From Ochrobactrum quorumnocens (GTDB lineage: Bacteria > Pseudomonadota > Alphaproteobacteria > Rhizobiales > Rhizobiaceae): DNA of 64,000 nt. The notes below the pieces were generated by a model, which was given only the letters and a program-made list of their open reading frames with translations, had not been told where the DNA came from and did no database searches. The stretch covers positions 62,001 to 126,000 of the forward strand of contig NZ_CP022605.1 in NCBI RefSeq assembly GCF_002278035.1. The letters run 5' to 3'. A program made the position numbers and the translations under genes. Below are positions 38,453-48,187 of this stretch, piece after piece (positions within the stretch are counted from its first letter, which is position 1; every line of letters begins with the position of its first letter).

Positions 38453-38926
38453 ATGTCATTACGCGTCGCTTTAGCTGTCCTTATTGGTATGAGCGTCACA
38501 CCCGCCTTAGCGCTTGACCTTCCCACCAAGCCTTATCTGACGCTGGAGGCAGCACGTACCGTCCTCGCTGCTGCGCAGGCAAAGGCTTCTGCCAATGGTT
38601 GGCCATGCGTGATTGCTGTGGTTGATGCTGAAGGACTTCCGATCGTTATGGAACGAATGGATAATGTGTCAGTTCTCGCGGGTGTAGTTTTGGCTCCGGG
38701 TAAAGCTCGGACCGCGGCACTTTTTCGACGCGAAAGCGGGGCACTGGAAGATGCGATCAATGGCTCGCGACCAGCAGCGATGACAGCGCAGGGCTTTGTC
38801 ATGATGCGAGGTGGAGTGCCTATTACAGTTGATGGAACTGTTGTGGGTGCAATCGGTGTTTCGGCAGATACACCGGACCACGATGAACAGATAGCGAAGG
38901 CCGGCATCGCCGCATTGATAAAATGA
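38453..38926 (+). CDS. GlcG/HbpS-family (DUF336) exported protein
   Basis: This 157-residue protein starts with a signal peptide (hydrophobic residues 5-18, cleavage after PALA). The mature part is a DUF336/GlcG domain: LTLEAARTVLAAAQAKA, CVIAVVDAEGLPIVMERMD, KARTAALFRR and GGVPITVDGTVVGAIGVS. Related proteins bind heme (HbpS) or occur with glycolate and aromatic-compound genes; the reaction is not settled. It overlaps the MFS transporter gene by four bases, so the two form an operon. Confidence 0.82.
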   Translation: MSLRVALAVLIGMSVTPALALDLPTKPYLTLEAARTVLAAAQAKASANGWPCVIAVVDAEGLPIVMERMDNVSVLAGVVLAPGKARTAALFRRESGALEDAINGSRPAAMTAQGFVMMRGGVPITVDGTVVGAIGVSADTPDHDEQIAKAGIAALIK

Positions 38927-40455
38927 CCTTGGACATCGCAGTTGCTCGCCAGAAGGCAAATACATCCTTAACACTTTTGACCGCCTCTATCGGTTGCGCC
39001 ATGACGGTGTTGGATACGAACGTCGTTGCTGTGATTTTGCCAACCATAGCGCGTGATTACGGGGCGTCTTTCGCAGATGTTGAATGGGTCATCAGTACAT
39101 ATGTGTTGTGTTTTGCGTCCCTGCTTCTGCCTGCAGGAGCAATTGCGGATCGCTTCGGTCGTCGCCTGGTCTTTTTGATCGGCATCGGAGCATTTGCGCT
39201 GTCCTCTTGGTTATGTGGCGCTGCTCCCTCAGCAGCAGTGCTTTATCTGGCACGTGCAGCACAGGGCATAAGTGCGGCCTTGATGCTGGCGCCAGCGCTT
39301 GCAATTATCGGGCACACTTTTCATCAGGAAGAGGCTCGTAATCGCGCCTGGGCGATGTGGGGTGCAATCATGGGCCTTACGATGGTTCTGTCGCCAATTC
39401 TGGGCGGAGTGATCGCTTATGCTCTGGGATGGCGATGGGCATTTTACATCAATATACCGATATGCGTTGCATTAGCAGTCGCCGCCCTACGACTGATCGA
39501 AGAATCCAGAGACATCAACGCACGGCGGCTTGATCCGTTTGGTTTTGTTTCTTTTTCAGCGGCTATGTTTGGAATAACGTGGGGGTTGATCAATGGGCAG
39601 GCTCATGGGTGGTCATCGTCCGTTGCACTTACTGGATTTGTTGGTGGTAGCGTGGCGCTTGTAATCTTTGTGATCGCTGAGACCATCCAAAGCCGTCCGA
39701 TGCTCGACTTGAGCCTGTTTCGCAATCCACGGTTTGTTGGAGGAGTATGGGCGATGTTTGCCTATGCCGCCTGCGCTCAGGTCATGGCTTCCATGTTGCC
39801 TTTGTTTCTTCAAAATGGTCTTGGACGAACGGCTCTGCAAGCAGGCTTTGCGATGTTTCCGTTTGCCATCGCAATGTTGATCTTCCCAAATGTCGGTCGG
39901 CTTCTCAGCAGGCAATTTGGTTCGAGAGAAATCCTTTCACTTGGCCTTCTGATTGTAGGTATAGGTAGCTTATTGACTGCCTGGGGTGCACGTGATGAGG
40001 CGTGGTACGCTGTTATATGCGGCATGCTGGTTCTGGGTAGTGGCGGTGGGCTTCTCAATGGTGAAACGCAAAAAGCGATTATGGCGGTGGTTCCCAGAGA
40101 AAGAGCAGGCATGGCGTCGGGCATCAGCACCACATCCCGATTTTCCGGAATTCTCCTGGGATTTGCCGTGTTAAGCGGAATACTTGCAAGCGTCGTAAGA
40201 GCTGCACTTATTCAGATCAACTGTGCTGACCCAACATGCACGTCCGCTTTTGCTGAGGCGATTGTGGCAGGTGATTTACCAGCCGCACTTGCCGGAATTG
40301 CGCCTTCCGCGCGCGAAACAGCAACTGCTGTCGCTATGAAAGGATATTCAACGGGCTTTGCAACGGCACTGACTGTTTCGGCAATCATGGCGATTGTGTC
40401 TGCTTTAATGGTTTATGGCCTTATGCACCGTGGGAAACCGTTGCCGAAGGCTTAG
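38923..40455 (+). CDS. MFS transporter, DHA2 (EmrB/QacA) drug efflux family
   Basis: This 510-residue protein has about 14 membrane segments. Key marks are LDTNVVAVILPTIARDYGAS near residues 31-50 (DHA2 motif D1), the loop ADRFGRRLVFLIG (motif A), and ILGGVIAYALGWRWAFYINIPI (motif C plus the conserved WRWxFxINxP). By family it exports drugs or toxic organic compounds using the proton gradient. It is coupled to the GlcG-like gene and divergent from a LysR regulator, suggesting induction by a small aromatic or toxic compound. The substrate is unknown. Confidence 0.86.
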   Translation: MTLDIAVARQKANTSLTLLTASIGCAMTVLDTNVVAVILPTIARDYGASFADVEWVISTYVLCFASLLLPAGAIADRFGRRLVFLIGIGAFALSSWLCGAAPSAAVLYLARAAQGISAALMLAPALAIIGHTFHQEEARNRAWAMWGAIMGLTMVLSPILGGVIAYALGWRWAFYINIPICVALAVAALRLIEESRDINARRLDPFGFVSFSAAMFGITWGLINGQAHGWSSSVALTGFVGGSVALVIFVIAETIQSRPMLDLSLFRNPRFVGGVWAMFAYAACAQVMASMLPLFLQNGLGRTALQAGFAMFPFAIAMLIFPNVGRLLSRQFGSREILSLGLLIVGIGSLLTAWGARDEAWYAVICGMLVLGSGGGLLNGETQKAIMAVVPRERAGMASGISTTSRFSGILLGFAVLSGILASVVRAALIQINCADPTCTSAFAEAIVAGDLPAALAGIAPSARETATAVAMKGYSTGFATALTVSAIMAIVSALMVYGLMHRGKPLPKA

Positions 40456-40547
40456 GTACAAGCAAATTGTGCCACTAATTGACATTTCCTTTGATTGAGG
40501 CACTCGTAGGGCCTTCCTTGACGAGAATTTAGCAATATATCCTTTTA

Positions 40548-40584
40548 GTTTCAGACGCATAATCCCGTTGACCACGTCTGAAAC
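40548..40584. terminator. Inverted repeat between convergent MFS and nhaA genes
   Basis: GTTTCAGACG (40548-40557) and CGTCTGAAAC (40575-40584) form a 10-bp stem with a 17-base loop. It sits between convergent genes, as a terminator would, but T-runs are weak on both strands. Confidence 0.45.
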
Positions 40585-40602
40585 CAAGAGATATCCGTTC
40601 AG

Positions 40603-41772
40603 CTAGCGCCCGTCAGTTCGTTTGGCGAAGCGCAGGATAATGAAGCCGGCGCTGCCCGCGATGAGCGAACCAATCAGAATCCCTATTTTGGCTTCGTCCT
40701 GTAGCAGCGCATCATTAAAGGCGAGAAGCGAGATAAACAGGCTCATTGTGAAACCGATACCACATAAGAGAGTAGTTCCGAGCATTTGAGACCAGCTCGC
40801 ACCCGCAGGCAAATCAACGATGCCCGTTTTCACCAACAGCAACACTGCCCCGAAAATTCCCAAAAGTTTACCCAGTGCCAATCCCGAAGCGACGCCCAAG
40901 GTAACCGGAGCAAATATAGCTTCCAAACCTAGCCCTGAGAAACTCACACCGGCATTTGTAAAACCGAATATCGGTACAATGAGGAAGGCAACGGGCTTGA
41001 TCAGGCTATGTTCAAGCAGGTGCAGTGGGCTTTCAGAAATGCTGGCTTCTGGCTTTGCTGGCGTGCGCGTGATCGGAATGGTCAATGCCAGCAAAACACC
41101 TGCAATCGTTGCGTGAACGCCCGAGCGGTAGGTGAAGAACCAAAGTAAAATACCAACTAAGAGATAAGGTGTCAGGCGCTTTACGCCTGCCAGATTGAGA
41201 GCCACAAGAACCGTGAACACGCCCCCGGCCAACGTCAAATCGATTACCGAAACACCAGACGTATAGAAAATCCCAATGATGATCACAGCGCCAAGGTCGT
41301 CTATGATTGCAAGCGCGGCAAGAAAAACCTTTAGAGATGTTGGAACTCGAGAACCGAGCAAAGAGATTACGCCAAGGGCAAATGCAATATCGGTCGCGGC
41401 AGGAATTGCCCAGCCATGGGCAGCGCCATTGTTAAGATTAAACGCAAGATAGACCATTGCGGGAACGGCCATGCCAGCAGCAGCTGCTGCCCCGGGCAGG
41501 ATGCGACGCGGCCATGAAGAAAGATGGCCATCAACCATTTCCCGTTTTATTTCCAGGCCAACCATAAGAAAGAAGATGGCCATAAGAGCATCGTTCACCC
41601 AGTGCTGGACAGAAAGTGGTCCCAGATAGACGTGCAGCGTACGGAAATAGGTCTCGGCAAGTGGAGAATTTGCAACGAGCAATGCAGCAATTGCTGACGC
41701 AATCAGCAACAAGCCACCTGAAGATTCACTGTCGAGAAAATTTCGAATAGTACTTTGAATGCGACCAGCCAT
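40603..41772 (-). CDS. nhaA: Na+/H+ antiporter NhaA
   Basis: This 389-residue inner-membrane protein has about 12 helices. It exchanges sodium for protons to keep cytoplasmic sodium and pH in balance. The ion-binding pair Asp158-Asp159 lies in LAALAIIDDLGAVIII. MVGLEIKREMVDG and PAATDIAFALGVISLLGSRVP are further NhaA signatures. AGGAG lies six bases before the ATG. It is a single-gene unit. Length matches the family. Confidence 0.92.
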   Translation of the reverse strand: MAGRIQSTIRNFLDSESSGGLLLIASAIAALLVANSPLAETYFRTLHVYLGPLSVQHWVNDALMAIFFLMVGLEIKREMVDGHLSSWPRRILPGAAAAAGMAVPAMVYLAFNLNNGAAHGWAIPAATDIAFALGVISLLGSRVPTSLKVFLAALAIIDDLGAVIIIGIFYTSGVSVIDLTLAGGVFTVLVALNLAGVKRLTPYLLVGILLWFFTYRSGVHATIAGVLLALTIPITRTPAKPEASISESPLHLLEHSLIKPVAFLIVPIFGFTNAGVSFSGLGLEAIFAPVTLGVASGLALGKLLGIFGAVLLLVKTGIVDLPAGASWSQMLGTTLLCGIGFTMSLFISLLAFNDALLQDEAKIGILIGSLIAGSAGFIILRFAKRTDGR

Positions 41773-42060
41773 GGCAGCTCCTGACAGAAACGGTTAAACA
41801 CAGTCTCCGTATTCAGGGCAATCCCTGGGCGCACGCAGCACACGCCTTGGGTTAAGGTAGCAATTAATGCCGACATTTCAAGCAGTGCTCGTCGATGATG
41901 CACTTAATTGATTTGGCGTTGGGCTTGTGCCCGCCGCAGAAAACACATCAATCTTTGGCTTGACGGGATAGTTGGTGTCGTAAGAAAAGAAGACAGTATG
42001 TATCTGAGCGCTGCAATAGGATGCAAAGCTCCAGACCGACATGAGAGAGATGAAGCAGTT

Positions 42061-42603
42061 ATGAGCCACGAGCTCCATGATCCGGGTGGCAAGGTTCGCC
42101 TTAAGGTTAAATCTGAAATAAGGGGCGATGCTCTATTTTCGGAATGTGGTCGCTACCGGCGCCTCCTTACACGCGAGTGGGATGGAGCAGAGAAGGATGG
42201 TTATATACTTTGGATCGGTATGAATCCGAGTACAGCTGCATTCAATGTCGATGATCCCACGGTGTTTAAAGAACAGAAATTTACGCGCCGCTGGGGTTAT
42301 GGTCGGTATGTGAAATGCAATGTTATGGATTACCGTGCGACCAATCCAAAAATGCTACTTGAGCAAGGCGTCGTTCCTTGTACGCAAGAAAACATGCAAA
42401 CCATCGTCGAACAGGCCTTAGGTGCCGAGATAGTCGTGATGGCGTATGGCTCGCTTCACAAGAAACTGGCACACCACGGGCAGGCTGTTACTGATGCCTT
42501 GCGTGCGGCAGGCGTCAAGCTGCACGCCCTTAAAATTACAAACAACGGTTCGCCTGGGCACCCGTTATATCTCAAGGACACAAGCGAGCTGATCGCATAT
42601 TAG
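42061..42603 (+). CDS. DUF1643 domain protein
   Basis: This ~180-residue protein has the DUF1643 pattern RRLLTREWDGAEKDGYILWIGMNPSTA (split), DDPTVFKEQKFTRRWGYG, and a C-terminal HALKITNNGSPGHPLYL. No reaction is established for the family. The frame is open to 41908, with in-frame ATGs at 41998 and 42061. I place the start at 42061 because family-like sequence begins shortly after, but neither start has a strong ribosome site. It appears to be a single gene. The upstream part contains no extra domain. Confidence 0.75.
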   Translation: MSHELHDPGGKVRLKVKSEIRGDALFSECGRYRRLLTREWDGAEKDGYILWIGMNPSTAAFNVDDPTVFKEQKFTRRWGYGRYVKCNVMDYRATNPKMLLEQGVVPCTQENMQTIVEQALGAEIVVMAYGSLHKKLAHHGQAVTDALRAAGVKLHALKITNNGSPGHPLYLKDTSELIAY

Positions 42604-42903
42604 TTTTCGTAGAAAGGGCTGCGCTGAAACGAACAATAGAACAGGTGACGAATGAAGTTCTTCATAATCAAGCAGGATTTGCAACGCAAGCCATTCATGT
42701 CGGACAAGAGCGGATCCATTGACCGATGCGGTCATTCTGCCGATCTGACAAAGGAACACCTAGCCACGCCGTTCAGGAGCATAAGCAAAGTTTACTTTGA
42801 TTTGAAACACCTTCCAATCCACTCTCAGGATTGTTGATCTGTGTTTCGTTGTAAAGTTCGGAGCGAAAGCTGGCGCGGTCACCGTAAGACGGAAGCCATT
42901 TCG
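42604..42903. other. Gene-poor gap between DUF1643 gene and bioZ
   Basis: These 300 bases hold only short open frames without a ribosome site or family sequence. I see no clear hairpin, repeat or RNA gene in them. Confidence 0.4.
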
Positions 42904-43890
42904 TTAGAGCACAAAGAGAACCGCACCGCCGCTCATGCCCGCACCCGCCGCTGTCATCAGCAGTTGTTCACCAGCCTTAAACCTCTGCTTTTGATGCTGC
43001 ACAGACAATGACAGCGGGATGGTTGCCGCCGATGAGTTGCCAAAGTTGGCAATCGTGCTGATCATTTGCTGCTCTTCAAGCCCTAGATTATGGCGAATGG
43101 CATCGCACAGGCGCAAATTTGCTTGATGGGGAATGAAATAATCAATCGTGGAAGCTGTTGCGCAGGCTTCTTCCATCACTCGCCGCGAGGTGCGTGTCAT
43201 CAGATCGACGGCGCGTGAAAACACCTCGCGTCCGTCACGCATGCTCATCAGAAACTGTTCCACAGGAATATCAGGCGAAAAGGACTTATTGCTGCCGCCT
43301 GCGGGAATGGTGATGAGATCATAGCCGCTGCCATCGGATGCCATTGCTGCGGCTTTAAGGCCTCTTTGTTTGTCTTTGCAGGGTGCCAGAACAACCGCGC
43401 CTGCGCCATCTGCGAACAAAACGGCACTCGCCCGTTCTACCGGATTGATCCTGCGGCTTAGAATATTCGCGGCCACGATTAGCACCGCTTTGCCATGCGT
43501 GCATACAAAGCCATCTGCCAGGGTGAGCGCATAGAGAAAACCTGAGCAGGCTCCGGCAAGATCAATAGCGCCAGAATTTTGCAACCCAAGCTTATGCGCT
43601 AGAAGCGGCGCAGACGGCGGCAAAAGATGATCCGGCGTAGAGGTAGCAAGCAAGGTCATCGCGATCTCGCTTGGCGCAATGCCCGCATTGTCGAGCGCCA
43701 TCCTGCCGGCTTCGGCTGCGAGACCGCTTAATGTGTCGCCTTCCATTGCCCAGTGACGCGTTTGAATGCCGGTGCGTCTTTCTATCCATCCTTTTTCAAG
43801 CCCAACCTCACTTTCAATTTCTGAATTATGAACGATACGCGAAGGAACGGCATGACCAAATCCGGCAAGGAGCGAGGAAAGCGGAGTCAT
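42904..43890 (-). CDS. bioZ: 3-oxoacyl-ACP synthase III-type enzyme, BioZ
   Basis: This is a 328-residue FabH-fold thiolase. The catalytic Cys is in [13 protein letters not shown] near residue 115, His in [11 protein letters not shown] and Asn in [12 protein letters not shown]. Position as the last gene of bioBFDAZ identifies it as BioZ. From published work on alphaproteobacteria, BioZ condenses glutaryl-CoA with malonyl-ACP to start pimeloyl-ACP synthesis, replacing the BioC-BioH route. It overlaps bioA by four bases. FabH function in fatty acid synthesis is the alternative, but context argues against it. Confidence 0.85.
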   Translation of the reverse strand: MTPLSSLLAGFGHAVPSRIVHNSEIESEVGLEKGWIERRTGIQTRHWAMEGDTLSGLAAEAGRMALDNAGIAPSEIAMTLLATSTPDHLLPPSAPLLAHKLGLQNSGAIDLAGACSGFLYALTLADGFVCTHGKAVLIVAANILSRRINPVERASAVLFADGAGAVVLAPCKDKQRGLKAAAMASDGSGYDLITIPAGGSNKSFSPDIPVEQFLMSMRDGREVFSRAVDLMTRTSRRVMEEACATASTIDYFIPHQANLRLCDAIRHNLGLEEQQMISTIANFGNSSAATIPLSLSVQHQKQRFKAGEQLLMTAAGAGMSGGAVLFVL

Positions 43891-45158
43891 TGCGGAGATT
43901 CCGCTAATACCATTGATGCGACTTCGTCAATCGCATCATAGGTTTTGGAGAGTTCTTCAGCGCTGGTGCAATAGGGTGGCATCAGATAGATCACATTGCC
44001 AAGCGGGCGCAAAAGTATGGCGCGCTCGCGGAAAAGCTGACGCAAGCGTGGCCCAACTCCGGCCATATAACCGCCAGCAGGAACTGCAAGATCGAGTGCC
44101 GCGATGGTGCCGCATTGTCGGACATTGGCAAATCGCGTGTCATTCTCGAAGCGTTGCAAATGACAGATATGCTGGGCTGCAAGCGCTGAAATACGCGCCT
44201 CAACCGGCTCATAACGCCAGATTTGCAAATTGGCTACTGCTGCTGCGCAGGCGATCGCATTGGCTGTATAAGAGCTGGAATGGAAAAAAGTTTTGCTGCG
44301 ATCTTGCGAGAGATGCGCCTCGAAAATCTCTGCAGTGCACAGCGTTGCCGCCAGTGGCAGAGAGCCGCCTGTCAGGCCTTTCGAGGTGCAGAGAATGTCT
44401 GGCGTGATGCCTGCTTGGCCGCAAGCAAAGCGCGTGCCGGTACGACCCCATCCGGTCATGACTTCATCGGCGATAAACAAGCAACCGTAGCGGCTGGCGA
44501 TTGCCTTTAAGCTGCGCAATATGTCGCTACTATAAAGTTTCATGCCCCCTGCGCCGAGCACCAACGGCTCAATCAGAATTGCGGCGACTTTACCGGAACG
44601 GCAGTAGGCATCAAAGGCATCAAGGGTCTCCTGCTCCTTTGCTGCATCGGGGAAGGGTAGGCGGTCTACGCCGAAGAGCAGCGGCTCAAAAGATGCATTG
44701 AACACACCGCGCTCACCCGCAGACATGGTACCAATGGTATCGCCATGATAGCCATGTTCCATCACCACAATGCGATTACGTACAATGCCGCGATTGTAAA
44801 AACTGCCGAGTGCCATCTTGATTGCGACCTCGACAGCGGTTGACCCGCTATCCGAAAAGAACACATGGCTCAGGCCTTGTGGCGCAAATTCGAGCAGACC
44901 TTTGGCTAGAATTTCTGCTGGTTCATGGGTGAACTCGGCAAAAATAATCTGGTCATAGTTCTCTGTCGCCTTGCGAATTGCATCCATGATCAGGGGATGA
45001 CGATGGCCATGTGTCGTCACCCACCATGACGAGATGGCATCGAAGACGCGCATGCCGTCTTCATCGAACAGGTAAGCGCCTTCGGTCGCGACGATACGCT
45101 TCATCGGCGGCATAAGGGCATGCTGCGTAAATGGATGCCAGACAGGAGAGCGGGTCAC
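43887..45158 (-). CDS. bioA: Adenosylmethionine-8-amino-7-oxononanoate aminotransferase
   Basis: This is a 423-residue class III PLP aminotransferase that moves an amino group from SAM to 8-amino-7-oxononanoate (KAPA), giving DAPA. It opens with [13 protein letters not shown], typical of Bio[17 protein letters not shown] holds the BioA-specific tryptophans. [16 protein letters not shown] holds the PLP aspartate and [16 protein letters not shown] the PLP lysine. It overlaps bioD and bioZ by four bases each, so it sits in the middle of a tightly coupled operon. Confidence 0.93.
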   Translation of the reverse strand: MTRSPVWHPFTQHALMPPMKRIVATEGAYLFDEDGMRVFDAISSWWVTTHGHRHPLIMDAIRKATENYDQIIFAEFTHEPAEILAKGLLEFAPQGLSHVFFSDSGSTAVEVAIKMALGSFYNRGIVRNRIVVMEHGYHGDTIGTMSAGERGVFNASFEPLLFGVDRLPFPDAAKEQETLDAFDAYCRSGKVAAILIEPLVLGAGGMKLYSSDILRSLKAIASRYGCLFIADEVMTGWGRTGTRFACGQAGITPDILCTSKGLTGGSLPLAATLCTAEIFEAHLSQDRSKTFFHSSSYTANAIACAAAVANLQIWRYEPVEARISALAAQHICHLQRFENDTRFANVRQCGTIAALDLAVPAGGYMAGVGPRLRQLFRERAILLRPLGNVIYLMPPYCTSAEELSKTYDAIDEVASMVLAESPQ

Positions 45159-45793
45159 GAGCTTGCCTCCATCAGCGATGCACTGTCGAAATTCTCAGCG
45201 AAGGCTTGGCTGAGGCTTTCCTTTGTCAGGCTCACCAGAATGGGCAGGCGTCCCAGTATTTTCACCTGTCCAATTTTGGCGATGATTGTCTGCGTGTCGA
45301 TATTTTCAGCGCCGATAAATGCCACGCCATGAAGTGGAATATTGCGGCTGCGCAGCGCTTCGATGGACAGCAATGTGTGGTTGATCGTGCCAAGCGATGT
45401 GCGTGCGCAGAGAATGACGGGAATGCGCCAGCGGGCGAAGACTTCAGCGAAGACTGTTGCCCCATTGAGCGGAACGAGCAAGCCACCAGCGCCCTCGATG
45501 ATCAGCGGGCCGTCACAGATGGGTGGTTCAAGTCCGGCCATGTCGATCTCCATACCCTCAAGCCGTGCGGCAAGATGCGGCGAGGCTGGTTCTTTCAGGC
45601 GATAGGCTTCCGGGAATATGTGTATGGCTGGTACACCGCTCAGGCGTGCGACGATCTCGCTATCGGTTTCTTCTTCCAGTCCTGATTGCACGGGCTTCCA
45701 GTAACTGGCGTTGAGCGCACCGGTCAAAGCTGCGGAAAAAACTGTTTTGCCAATGCTGGTATCTGTGCCGGATATAATGTAGCGCGGGGTCAT
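45155..45793 (-). CDS. bioD: Dethiobiotin synthetase
   Basis: This 212-residue ATP-dependent enzyme closes the ureido ring of dethiobiotin from DAPA and CO2. The P-loop GTDTSIGKT is at residues 9-17. [16 protein letters not shown] and [13 protein letters not shown] are further BioD signatures. The ATG at 45793 overlaps the bioF stop (ATGA) and begins the family sequence, so it is preferred over one eleven codons earlier. Confidence 0.92.
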   Translation of the reverse strand: MTPRYIISGTDTSIGKTVFSAALTGALNASYWKPVQSGLEEETDSEIVARLSGVPAIHIFPEAYRLKEPASPHLAARLEGMEIDMAGLEPPICDGPLIIEGAGGLLVPLNGATVFAEVFARWRIPVILCARTSLGTINHTLLSIEALRSRNIPLHGVAFIGAENIDTQTIIAKIGQVKILGRLPILVSLTKESLSQAFAENFDSASLMEASS

Positions 45794-46929
45794 GACTTGT
45801 GTTCTTTCATGGTGGCGGCGAGGCAATCCAGCATGTGAGAAATCTGCTGTTGATCGACATTGAGCGTAATGGAAAGGCGCAAACGCGCCGTGCCCTCTGG
45901 CACTGTCGGCGGGCGAATGGCGCGGATGTCGAAGCCTTGCAATTGTAGAGCTTCGGCTATTTGCAAGGCCTGCGCATTGCTGCCGATGATAATCGGCTGA
46001 ATATGCGATCCGCTTGGCAAAATGCCGAACCGTTGCGTCAATTCCTTACCCGTAAAACTGACGAGATCGTTGAGTGCTTCCCGTCGCTTAGGCTCATCAT
46101 TTACGATCCGCAGAGCTTCGCGAACACCTGCTGCCATCAGCGGCGAAGGCGCGGTAGAATAAATGAACGCCCGTGCACGATTAACGAGATAATCAGCAAG
46201 CACCTTCGGCAAAGCAATCAATGCGCCCGACACGCCGAGCGCCTTGCCGCAGGTATGCAAAACAACGATGTTTTCTCGCCCCTCTAAATCCGCCGCAATT
46301 CCGCGCCCACCGGTACCGAAGACACCAGTCGCATGCGCTTCGTCGATCACGAGAAACCCGTCATGGTGTTCCGCAATTGCTGCGAGTTCGTTAAGCGGCG
46401 CTTGGTCGCCGTCCATGGAATAAAGGCTTTCTACCGCAATCCATGGTCGCCCTTTGCCGCCGTTTTTGCGCCAGTTGCAGATAGCATAGTCGAATGCATT
46501 CGCATCATTGTGGGGAATGCTGACATGTGCAGCCTTGCTGGCCGCTATGCCTTCATGGGCACTTGCATGGATAAGCGCGTCATGCAGGATGAGATCTTTA
46601 CGCCTTGGCAAAGTCGAAAAAAGCGCGAAATTGGCCATATAGCCGCTGCCAAAATAGAGCACGTGCTCGGCATCGAAAAACGTAGCGGCTTCCTGTTCCA
46701 GTGCCTCGTGTTCGGGGTGATTGCCACGTAATAGACGTGAGCCCCCAGCGCCGACTGGAACGCCTCTGTCCGCCGCGGCCTTGATCGCAATTTTTAGGCG
46801 AGCTGTACTTGCGAGAGCAATGAAATCGTTGGACGTGAAGTCGATACCATGGTGTGGCACAAGGCTGCGTAATCGTGCTTTGCGTTTTAGGCTCTGAAGC
46901 GTCGAGGCATAATCGGCAAGCATAGTCAT
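45790..46929 (-). CDS. bioF: 8-amino-7-oxononanoate synthase
   Basis: This 379-residue PLP enzyme condenses pimeloyl-ACP/CoA with alanine to [23 protein letters not shown] is the conserved acyl-binding region. [13 protein letters not shown] carries the PLP Asp and His, and [14 protein letters not shown] the Schiff-base Lys. Its ATG overlaps the bioB stop by one base (TAATG). Length is normal. Confidence 0.93.
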   Translation of the reverse strand: MTMLADYASTLQSLKRKARLRSLVPHHGIDFTSNDFIALASTARLKIAIKAAADRGVPVGAGGSRLLRGNHPEHEALEQEAATFFDAEHVLYFGSGYMANFALFSTLPRRKDLILHDALIHASAHEGIAASKAAHVSIPHNDANAFDYAICNWRKNGGKGRPWIAVESLYSMDGDQAPLNELAAIAEHHDGFLVIDEAHATGVFGTGGRGIAADLEGRENIVVLHTCGKALGVSGALIALPKVLADYLVNRARAFIYSTAPSPLMAAGVREALRIVNDEPKRREALNDLVSFTGKELTQRFGILPSGSHIQPIIIGSNAQALQIAEALQLQGFDIRAIRPPTVPEGTARLRLSITLNVDQQQISHMLDCLAATMKEHKS

Positions 46930-47942
46930 TAGCCAACTGCCGGTTCCAATGGCATTGGTGAAATGCCAAGGCGGTTAAAAAGTGCTGTATCGTGGTCTTC
47001 GCCGGGATTATCGGCTGTTAGCAGCGTATCGCCGATGAATATGGAGTTTGCGCCTGCGAAGAAGCATAAGGCCTGCATTTCGTCACTCATTTCTGTGCGT
47101 CCGGCAGACAGGCGCAAATGCGATGTCGGCATCAGAATACGTGCGAGTGCAATTGTACGGATGAAGTCGAGGGGATCGACAGGCTTGGCATTGGCCAGTT
47201 TTGAACCGGTGATAGGGATAAGCTGATTAATTGGCACGCTTTCCGGCGGCACGGGCAGGTTAGCGAGCGTCAGCAACATCGAGATGCGGTCGTCAATTGT
47301 CTCGCCCATGCCCAAAATGCCGCCCGCGCAAACTTTGATGCCCGCCATGCGGACGGTTTCCAGTGTATTGAGACGGTCTTCAAAAGTGCGCGTAGTGATA
47401 ATTTCGGGGTAGAAATGTTCGGACGTGTCGATGTTATGGTTGTAATAATCAAGACCGGCTTTGGCGAAGTCATGTGCCTGTTCATCCGTCAGCATGCCTA
47501 GTGTCATGCAGGTTTCCATGCCGAGCGCTTTAACGCCTTCAACCATGGCAACAAGCGTTTCCATGTCGCGGTCTTTGGGGCTGCGCCATGCCGCGCCCAT
47601 GCAATAGCGCGTCGCGCCCGCATCCTTGGCCTTGCGTGCTTCTCCGAGCACTTTTTCAACCTCCATCAGCTTTGATGCTTTGAGGCCGGTCGGATAGTGG
47701 GCTGATTGGCTGCAATAGCCGCAGTCTTCAGCGCAACCACCGGTTTTTATCGATAAAAGGCGACTCATCTGCACGGCGTTGGGATCGAAATGCATACGGT
47801 GCACGCTCTGAGCGCGGAAAAGAAGATCGCTAAATGATAAATTATAGATAATACTGACTTGAGCCGCTGTATATCTGGTGGATTTCGTTGTGGTTTGTAA
47901 CGAATATTGCGACATCGGGTTCTGAGTTTGCACGGATGGCAT
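46929..47942 (-). CDS. bioB: Biotin synthase
   Basis: This radical SAM enzyme inserts sulfur into dethiobiotin. The [4Fe-4S] motif [13 protein letters not shown] holds Cys70, Cys74 and Cys77. [23 protein letters not shown] and RLSAGRTEM are BioB signatures including the [2Fe-2S] ligands. The start is uncertain: ATG 47942 (337 residues) has AAGG directly against it, while ATG 47915 (328 residues) would leave a more normal leader after the predicted promoter. It is the first gene of bioBFDAZ and is preceded by BioR-like boxes. An exact BioR consensus also falls inside its early coding region. Confidence 0.92.
   Translation of the reverse strand: MPSVQTQNPMSQYSLQTTTKSTRYTAAQVSIIYNLSFSDLLFRAQSVHRMHFDPNAVQMSRLLSIKTGGCAEDCGYCSQSAHYPTGLKASKLMEVEKVLGEARKAKDAGATRYCMGAAWRSPKDRDMETLVAMVEGVKALGMETCMTLGMLTDEQAHDFAKAGLDYYNHNIDTSEHFYPEIITTRTFEDRLNTLETVRMAGIKVCAGGILGMGETIDDRISMLLTLANLPVPPESVPINQLIPITGSKLANAKPVDPLDFIRTIALARILMPTSHLRLSAGRTEMSDEMQALCFFAGANSIFIGDTLLTADNPGEDHDTALFNRLGISPMPLEPAVG
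47842..47851. promoter_or_regulatory. Exact BioR-consensus sequence inside bioB
   Basis: TTATAGATAA (reverse complement TTATCTATAA) matches the published BioR consensus TTATMTATAA exactly. It encodes Ile-Ile-Tyr-Asn-Leu of BioB, so it may be chance under coding constraint or a real downstream operator. Confidence 0.4.
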
Positions 47943-47956
47943 CCTTAAGAATCAAA

Positions 47957-47986
47957 TTATAGATATAATTAATATTTATCGATAAT
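47957..47986 (-). promoter_or_regulatory. bioB promoter with two tandem BioR-like boxes
   Basis: On the minus strand a TATAAT -10 element (47957-47962) lies in a box TTATAGATAT (47958-47967). A second box TTATCGATAA (47977-47986) covers the expected -35 region. Each box differs from the BioR consensus (TTATMTATAA or its complement) at one base. Their centres are 19 bases apart, close to two helical turns. Binding here would block RNA polymerase, giving repression of bioBFDAZ by BioR. Confidence 0.65.
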
Positions 47987-48187
47987 GTACCGAAACGCAA
48001 CTGTCGATCCCTCTTTCTTGCGCGCGCTACGGCTTTCTTCAGCTGAGCGAGACTCTTTTCGGCCAAGCTGCGAGCGGTTCATTAAAGGGAATTTGGTGAA
48101 ACTTGATCCGGTGAACGGCGGCACAGCCTTGACAGAAAGGAATACGTCGCAGAGTGTAACTGGACTAGTGGAAGAACCAGTAGATCA

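Noticed and set aside
42652..42837. Small plus-strand gene of 61 codons
   Set aside because: No ribosome site and no recognisable sequence; not supported.
48159..48181. ACTGG/CCAGT inverted repeat as a GntR operator
   Set aside because: Arms of five bases and a 13-base spacer do not fit FadR-type sites well enough to report.
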